A stretch of 27,879 nucleotides of DNA from Pelargonium cotyledonis (lineage: Eukaryota; Streptophyta; Magnoliopsida; Geraniales; Geraniaceae). The stretch is taken from positions 1 to 27,879 of the forward strand of contig JAYMTA010000492.1 in assembly GCA_036897625.1 (NCBI GenBank), in the 5' to 3' direction. Positions within the stretch are counted from its first letter, which is position 1; every line of letters starts with the position of its first letter. Below are positions 23,201 through 27,879 of this stretch, piece by piece. A model generated the notes under the pieces. The model did not search any database. It saw only the letters and a list, made by a program, of their open reading frames with translations, and had not been told where the DNA came from. The position numbers and the translations under genes are program-made.

Positions 23201-23879
23201 ACCCTTTAGAAGTTAAATACTAAAACACAAAATTTAACCTAGTGATTCAAAGATGATAACCTAATAATTCCTCTGTTCCAAAATGAGTGTTCACTTTCCT
23301 TTCCGTTTGTTATGCATGAACAACAAACAAAATCGCTAAGTTAGTTTGAACTCCTTGAATTTGTTACAAAAGGAGCACATAGGGGTATTAGTGTAAATCC
23401 CAACCATAACTAACTTATCCTTTATTTTACAAAAAATTGGAAAGTGGACACTCATATGGGACAGAGAGGGCATATGCCAGTAGAACTATAGCAAAATCAT
23501 GTTACTTGCATCCTATATATAGACAGCCATCAACATATCTAAAGCTGACAAAATGATGTTTATGAAGATGATAGGATGGAAAGACAAAGACAGGACTCTG
23601 CTGGTTGATCCAGATGAAATACAATGCCTAAAAACAGTAGGCAGGTTGAATGAAAATGCAGACTCCATCTACGAACTCTACAAAAACCCAAACCCAGCTT
23701 GCAAGTCTGGGTCAGTTTGGAAAGATATAGTGTTGTCACCCTCAAGGTTAAATATTCAACAGGAGCTGAAGTATTCAATCCAGAAAGTCGAAAGTCGACT
23801 TGAGCAAACAGGACAAGATGTCTTCCAGATTTCAAGAGATAGAAGTGAAAAAGATGAAAAAGATGAAAAAACCGAGTGA
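20274..23879 (+). CDS. Membrane-anchored P-loop kinase with zeta_toxin-type domain
   Basis: This is an uncharacterised plant P-loop NTPase whose core resembles the zeta_toxin kinase fold; it is a plant housekeeping-type gene and not evidence of a toxin. The eight exons are 20274-20493, 20595-20818, 20909-20967, 21373-21594, 22126-22252, 22384-22706, 22788-22932 and 23568-23879, giving 543 aa. Residues about 22-42 are a membrane segment (ASSVVFIVAAAIHLHF) followed by basic residues. The Walker A motif GGGMGAGKST is at 225-234, then IEADAFKESD (254-263) and DVIMDGTLSW (306-315), matching the family's acidic and DGT motifs. A basic stretch (RNVHRRRYRM) follows, and the C-terminus is highly charged with repeated KDE. 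Arabidopsis At2g30630/At1g06750-type proteins are the likely relatives. The acceptor of the last exon is uncertain, with in-frame options at 23522 and 23567. Confidence 0.88.
20873..21253. repeat. Direct repeat of a splice-acceptor region, 342 bp apart
   Basis: About 39 nt at 20873-20911 (gatgatcattactatatgtg onward, including the intron 2 acceptor) recurs at 21215-21253 inside intron 3. In the second copy the AG acceptor has become GG (cttgggtg against tttcaggtg). The repeat flanks exon 3. Confidence 0.8.
21097..21180. repeat. Cluster of inverted repeats in intron 3 of the kinase gene
   Basis: Three palindromes follow one another. The first is aggaggtct-ac-agacctcct (21097-21116, perfect). 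The second is 21121-21145, with perfect core gtctatagac and CTCCAA/TTGGAG arms. The third is a shorter cctcc-ttcc-ggagg near 21167-21180. The block is more GC-rich than the surrounding intron. Confidence 0.8.
23040..23205 (-). mobile_element. Degraded Au-type SINE in intron 7 of the kinase gene
   Basis: Read on the minus strand, the order of conserved blocks matches the plant Au SINE as I remember it. First comes GGTGAGCCTGG (A-box region, from about 23204), then a weak B box (GAGTTCAACGG), then GGAAATAGTCTCTTTGC, GCAGGGGTAAG-like GTAGGGGTAAGATTGC, and a GCCTAGTGCA-TTGGACTG end. The part before the last block is shortened. The ends and any target duplication are not certain. Confidence 0.75.
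23267..23472. mobile_element. Stowaway-type MITE in intron 7 of the kinase gene
   Basis: This 206-bp element has terminal inverted repeats of about 28 bp. The left end is attcctctgttccaaaatga onward, and the right end, read in reverse, is tgccctctctgtcccatatg. Both continue into GAGTGT-CACTTTCC. It is flanked by TA on both sides (23265-23266 and 23473-23474). TIR sequence, size and TA target fit the Tc1/mariner-derived Stowaway group. No coding capacity is seen. Confidence 0.82.
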
Positions 23880-25060
23880 AGTGACAATTTTCTTTTTGAT
23901 GTATCTGTGACTGAAGAATGTTTTATCTAGGTTGTACTAATATGTAATAATAGATAATGTCTAGAATACTTTTTAGTGACAGAATTCAATTCAGATCATA
24001 AGTGGACATCGAGTAATTTTCTAATAAAGATTGGAGGGTACGTCAAACGCGTCTCAGATAATCACACTTGAAAAGATGACATCATAGAAAACAACGCAAA
24101 ATGTTATTTGTTCGTACTCCTTTCAGTAGATTATCAGGCACAAGATTCCTGTGTACATTTTTCTCGGATAATATATATATACACACACACAATGAGAGAC
24201 TAACCCTGAGCGCTACAATATCCTTCTCTTCGCTCATTTTGTTAAGCTTGAGGTTCAGAAACAGCAACAGCAACTGTTCATTAAAAGAAGAGTAAAATGG
24301 GATAAAACTGTTGAGTAGCAAAACCTTCAGGACGGAGCAGACAATATGGGCCATTTTAGATTTCCTCAAACATATCAATTCAATAAGCAACATATAATTG
24401 TTGCAGCATATTTCTCTCAATTCTTCGTGCATATGTCTATACACTACTCAAAGGAAAGTCAAGTTGAAGCAGCTACGCCATTAAATCTATCAGCCAATAC
24501 AGTTGCAAAAGGCAAATCCATTACACTAGAGCTCTATTGTCCTCACAGTTTGCAATTCCCAGTACTATTCAATTCATTTTATTATTTCTGTGTGTGGAAT
24601 ACTAAGTTTAGCTCCATCATACTTCAAGGAGACACAAGCGTAACAGAGATATAACTATACTAAAGACATGACTGTATCATAATTTTGGTTGGTTTATATG
24701 TATATATAATCAATATACTTGAGTTTTTACTTTAGTTTCATCAATTCACTACAAATTATTAAAGATAAAAATTATTGGTTAGTACTTAGTCATTAACAAA
24801 TATATGCAATCAAATGTTAGAATAAGATGTCCTAATATTGTCACGAATTTATATCTGATAACAATAACTTCTATATGTTTCCATTTTGAGTATATATATA
24901 TATATATACACACACTCAAAATGGAAAAATTGGAGTATCAATATTTGGTTCTTGCGGCATAAAACTATTCTATATTAGGTTCCCTTCCTCCCTCTTTTTG
25001 GATATAACTAGAACTTCATTAAAGATAAAAAGAAACAACAAAGGCCAGAACATAAAATAG
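23880..25060. other. Region downstream of the P-loop kinase gene
   Basis: The first 100-150 nt should be the kinase 3'UTR. I see no supported gene. A short minus-strand stretch (about 24269-24215, MSEEKDIVALR-like) is open and bounded by weak splice signals, but it is not a recognised protein. Confidence 0.45.
24878..24927. repeat. Perfect 14-bp inverted repeat with TA/CA-repeat loop
   Basis: The arms tttccattttgagt (24878-24891) and actcaaaatggaaa (24914-24927) are perfect reverse complements around a (TA)n(CA)n centre. The whole would fold into a hairpin. It may be a remnant of a very short MITE or an expanded palindrome. Confidence 0.9.
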
Positions 25061-25074
25061 CCAACACAATACCT

Positions 25075-25531
25075 AGACAAGCAAAAGCCGAAGAGCATAC
25101 TTAGCCATTGTCCTGTCTAGTGTTTGGGAATGGACCAAAATTTTACCAATTCCTCTTCTAGCCATGAGTGCCAACTTGTGGGCAGATTCAATTCCCTTCT
25201 CATTCACTTTCCTGAACTTTGAATATCAGCAAGGACAGATCTAGCTGGAAGTTCGACATTTATTGAGCATATGGCCTACAAGTGAAGTACAGACTTCAGA
25301 GTCAAAACAGATGGTGAAATGAGAAAACTACGTATCTGCAGCCAATTGAATGGCCGACAAAGTAGCAAGAGCTTCAACAGAAGAGTTACAATTCATCATT
25401 TCCCAATCTATTTCTGGGCCATCATTATAAAAATAAAAAATAGCCTCATCAGTCATCACAAATAACAGCACACGTATCCTCACCAGCCTGCATATTCTAA
25501 GATGAATGGTTATTTCCTTCCTCAACAGCAT
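25075..25531 (-). pseudogene. Decayed RNase H (RVT_3-like) retroelement fragment
   Basis: On the minus strand, fragments in order resemble a LINE-type RNase H domain: NSSVEALATLSAIQLAADT (compare AEALAL..gl.lA), then a CFDSEVCTSLVGHMLN stretch (compare ESDS..v...ln), then NEKGIESAHKLALMARRG (compare aNraAH.LAk.A). At least three in-frame stops break it (TAG after AADT, then TAG and TGA). No reverse transcriptase is attached. The match is by motif order only and the fragment is clearly dead. Confidence 0.5.
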
Positions 25532-25539
25532 GCTTCAAT

Positions 25540-27280
25540 TTTCAAATAGACCATACCAGAAGCGCATAAGCAAGCAAAGATTTTAAGAGTGCTCAGAGAG
25601 AGAATGCAGGAGGATGAGTACTAGAGTTGAGAATGGACAACTCATTCCTTGCATTTCAAATGTACCAAAAAACAGGACATGACAAAAAGAAAATTCGAAT
25701 ATATTGATATTTACGATTAGTTGCGTAGATTTGTAAAGAAGGAAAGCCACCAAGGGTATATGATGTTTAATCCAAACCTTATAAATTCTAAATTTCTCTT
25801 CACAGATACATTGTTGCTATCGAATAGCGGCTACTTATGCATCATGTTTACCAGCATAAGCATACCTCTCAAACATGTATAAATAATCAATAATGAATAA
25901 AATCCCGTGTACTTTAAGTTGAGAATATTTCATATGAGTTTCCCAAATAAGCAGCATACTTTATGAGACTAACTAAAAGGAGAAACAGACAACTTAAATG
26001 AGTAGAGTAACATGATATGTTTAAGGACCATTAATAACCATTGGTCTTCAAATTTACATTAAGAGATTAGCCTCAACTACACAACAATCAAGGATATGGT
26101 TCTTAACTAGGCAGCCGAAAAAGAGGGTCATCTTCAAGATCCTTTTATGCGTGCAAATTGGGTCATGGTTATGACTCAAGTTTCAGCTACCTAATAATGA
26201 AACTCATCCAGAGATCTTCCATATACCCACGAAGATCAGCTTTCCTAAACTAGAATATGTAACTACATATCTTAATTAGCAAAATGACCAATTCAGGCTC
26301 AATTAAATTCTTTAAAATTCAAAACCATTTAAACTGAGCTCATGATGAGACATTTCTTCAACTATTCACCTTTAGGAAAGTTTTCCATTTTGGTTTCACA
26401 ACCAATGGACAATAATGAGCTGGGCTTCACCTCCTCGAAAAAGAAAGTTAGAGGGTTAGGCAACTTTATATCTAATTGTATGAGATTAAAACCGATTAAG
26501 TTCAGCTTAGCTAAACATTCATGAAATGCCATTAATTGACAACATATACTAGAAATCATCACCACTTGCTCTTTCACTCAGTACCTGAAAGGTAATACAA
26601 CTAAGCTGCTGATCTCACTTCATCTACTACTTGGGTTATAACAACCTATGATGAAGCAAGTGTGTATCTACAAAGTCCCAACTTCTCAACCAAATACGAA
26701 TAACTCTATGAATGATAAACACAATAACAGTTATAACAAGCTTCACATAACAACAACTTGTGTTCAAATGAACATTCACTGGTAGACCACGCAGCATTGC
26801 CTCCCCCTTGATTCTAGCAGCTCTTAAATACGGACTACACTATACTTAACCTAGACAATAATCGGCTTCAAATAAACTTTTCCCTATCAAGAACAAAAGA
26901 GCCTTCAACATCGCAGAGAGCTCAATTTCTACGCAGCCATGAGAAAGCATTGTCAAAACAAGGAAATAAGTGTTTGCAAGACACTAGGAGGAAGCTATTA
27001 AAGCTTAACTCAACAGAACACTAAACAAGTTATAACTATAAGAACAGTTTGTAAATCAAAGAAATTTCAATAATGTATAACAGAGACAACATCAAGTTGA
27101 TGCTCCATTTATTTACTAGAAGTATAAACAGGACATTTTCAAGCTTCCACATCCAATAGAACAAGCAAAAGACACTTTCAAATCCAAATTTAGGTTTTAT
27201 TCCCATTGATTCACTCAACATTGAATCTTCACAGAACCGATCGAAAAGATTGTCACAAGTTAGATTCAATAGAATCGTTA
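25540..27280. other. AT-rich non-coding stretch, probably intronic or intergenic
   Basis: No coding sequence, RNA gene or recognisable repeat was found. If the minus-strand donor at 27.28 kb is real, this would be the long first intron of that transcript. Confidence 0.45.
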
Positions 27281-27282
27281 CC

Positions 27283-27390
27283 TTCGCCGATCAATCGTGT
27301 AAAAGTTGAAGCAGTTTCCGGGAGCAAGCAAAGAAACCTCAGGCACGTGAATAGCCGAAAGTGATGGAGTGTTTGGGTGCTTTAAGCTAC
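27283..27390 (-). other. Possible 5'UTR first exon of a minus-strand transcript
   Basis: The minus strand reads through a C-rich, ATG-poor leader (ACCCAAACACTCCATCAC onward) to a good donor, GGCGAAG|GTAACG, with the exon ending near 27283. This looks like the first exon of a plant gene with a long leader intron. The matching coding exons were not found in the window with confidence. Confidence 0.4.
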
Positions 27391-27469
27391 CAATTATTCA
27401 ACGGTCAGGATTCAATCACTGAACGCGTGAACGATGCACTGTTTCATTTAGTCCTGCTTTTACGCCTCC

Positions 27470-27700
27470 TCCTAGTGGCCACCGGTGATGTCCACGGTGG
27501 CTTTTTACATTAGCCACCGGCGCATTTTAGCACGCAACAAGGATGATAAGCGTACTTTAGCACTAGTGACACGTGCTCTGTACACTAACGTGCGCTTCAA
27601 GATACAGTAACCCACTAACCCCAACTGTTCGCTCTAATAAAAGCGCGACATGCGCACTTTAGTACGTACCATGACACTGTACCAACTAGTTCACGACAGC
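27470..27700. repeat. GC-richer block with recurring short motifs
   Basis: GCCACCG occurs at 27478 and 27513, with its inverse CGGTGGC between them at 27495, so the block can fold two ways. A degenerate motif GCGYAYTTTAGYAC occurs near 27520, 27550 and 27652. Such clustered subterminal-like motifs are seen in DNA transposons, but no terminal repeat is visible before the window ends. Confidence 0.4.
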
Positions 27701-27879
27701 TTTATCAATTGACAGGTGGTAACGTACACCGATACAAGACAGGCCTAACTAACATACGCAACTTTGTAACCGATATTTTTAGAGATATGAAATTTCACCA
27801 AATGTATAAATAGATCCACTTTATCAAACTTTATTTAAATAGATACATAAACTATTAATTTTGTACAAATAAGTGATCA

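Noticed and set aside
20274..23879. Reading the zeta_toxin-type gene as a toxin-antitoxin system
   Set aside because: It is a multi-exon plant nuclear gene with a membrane segment and no antitoxin neighbour. The fold similarity alone does not imply toxicity.
24082..24444. 120-aa minus-strand frame containing MSEEKDIVALR
   Set aside because: The frame runs through a dinucleotide repeat and most of it looks non-coding. Only a short exon-like piece is possible and it matches no known protein.

Overview
This window is nuclear DNA of a flowering plant, most likely a eudicot. It has GT-AG introns in AT-rich DNA, plant-specific protein families (GTD-binding myosin-binding protein, FLK-type triple-KH protein), a canonical MIR166 hairpin, an Au-type SINE and a Stowaway-type MITE. 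I cannot name the species from sequence alone.

Layout from left to right. (1) On the minus strand, about 0.88-4.25 kb, is a membrane-anchored GTD-binding (DUF593) myosin-binding protein. It has two coding exons plus a 5'UTR exon; 835 aa are predicted. (2) A 1.8 kb divergent intergenic region follows, with a possible LTR-like remnant. (3) On the plus strand, 6.08-9.16 kb, is a five-exon pfkB-family carbohydrate kinase of 479 aa with a probable plastid transit peptide. (4) Converging on it, minus strand 10.03-15.8 kb, is a six-coding-exon triple-KH RNA-binding protein like FLOWERING LOCUS KH DOMAIN/PEPPER, 500 aa, with a spliced 5'UTR. Its introns carry a tRNA-like SINE with flanking duplications, a 93-bp tandem duplication and a LINE 3' tail. 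(5) On the plus strand at 18.6-18.7 kb is a MIR166 precursor, preceded by TATA-like tracts and a (TC)15 run. (6) On the plus strand, 20.27-23.88 kb, is an eight-exon plant P-loop kinase with a zeta_toxin-type fold and an N-terminal membrane segment, 543 aa. Its last intron is mostly made of an Au SINE and a Stowaway MITE. (7) From 24 to 27.9 kb there is no recognisable intact gene. There is a decayed RNase H (RVT_3) retroelement fragment, a perfect inverted repeat, a probable 5'UTR first exon of a minus-strand transcript at 27.3 kb, and a GC-richer repeat-like block at the right edge.

The genes do not form an operon or pathway. By family knowledge they act in cytoplasmic streaming (MyoB), sugar or nucleoside phosphorylation (pfkB), RNA processing and flowering control (FLK-like), and leaf polarity and meristem patterning (miR166 on HD-ZIP III mRNAs). 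The zeta_toxin-type kinase has no function I can assign. I found no clearly new multi-gene system. The most valuable items are MIR166, the uncharacterised membrane-anchored zeta-type kinase with an overlapping upstream ORF and an exitron-like intron, and the transposon-built introns.
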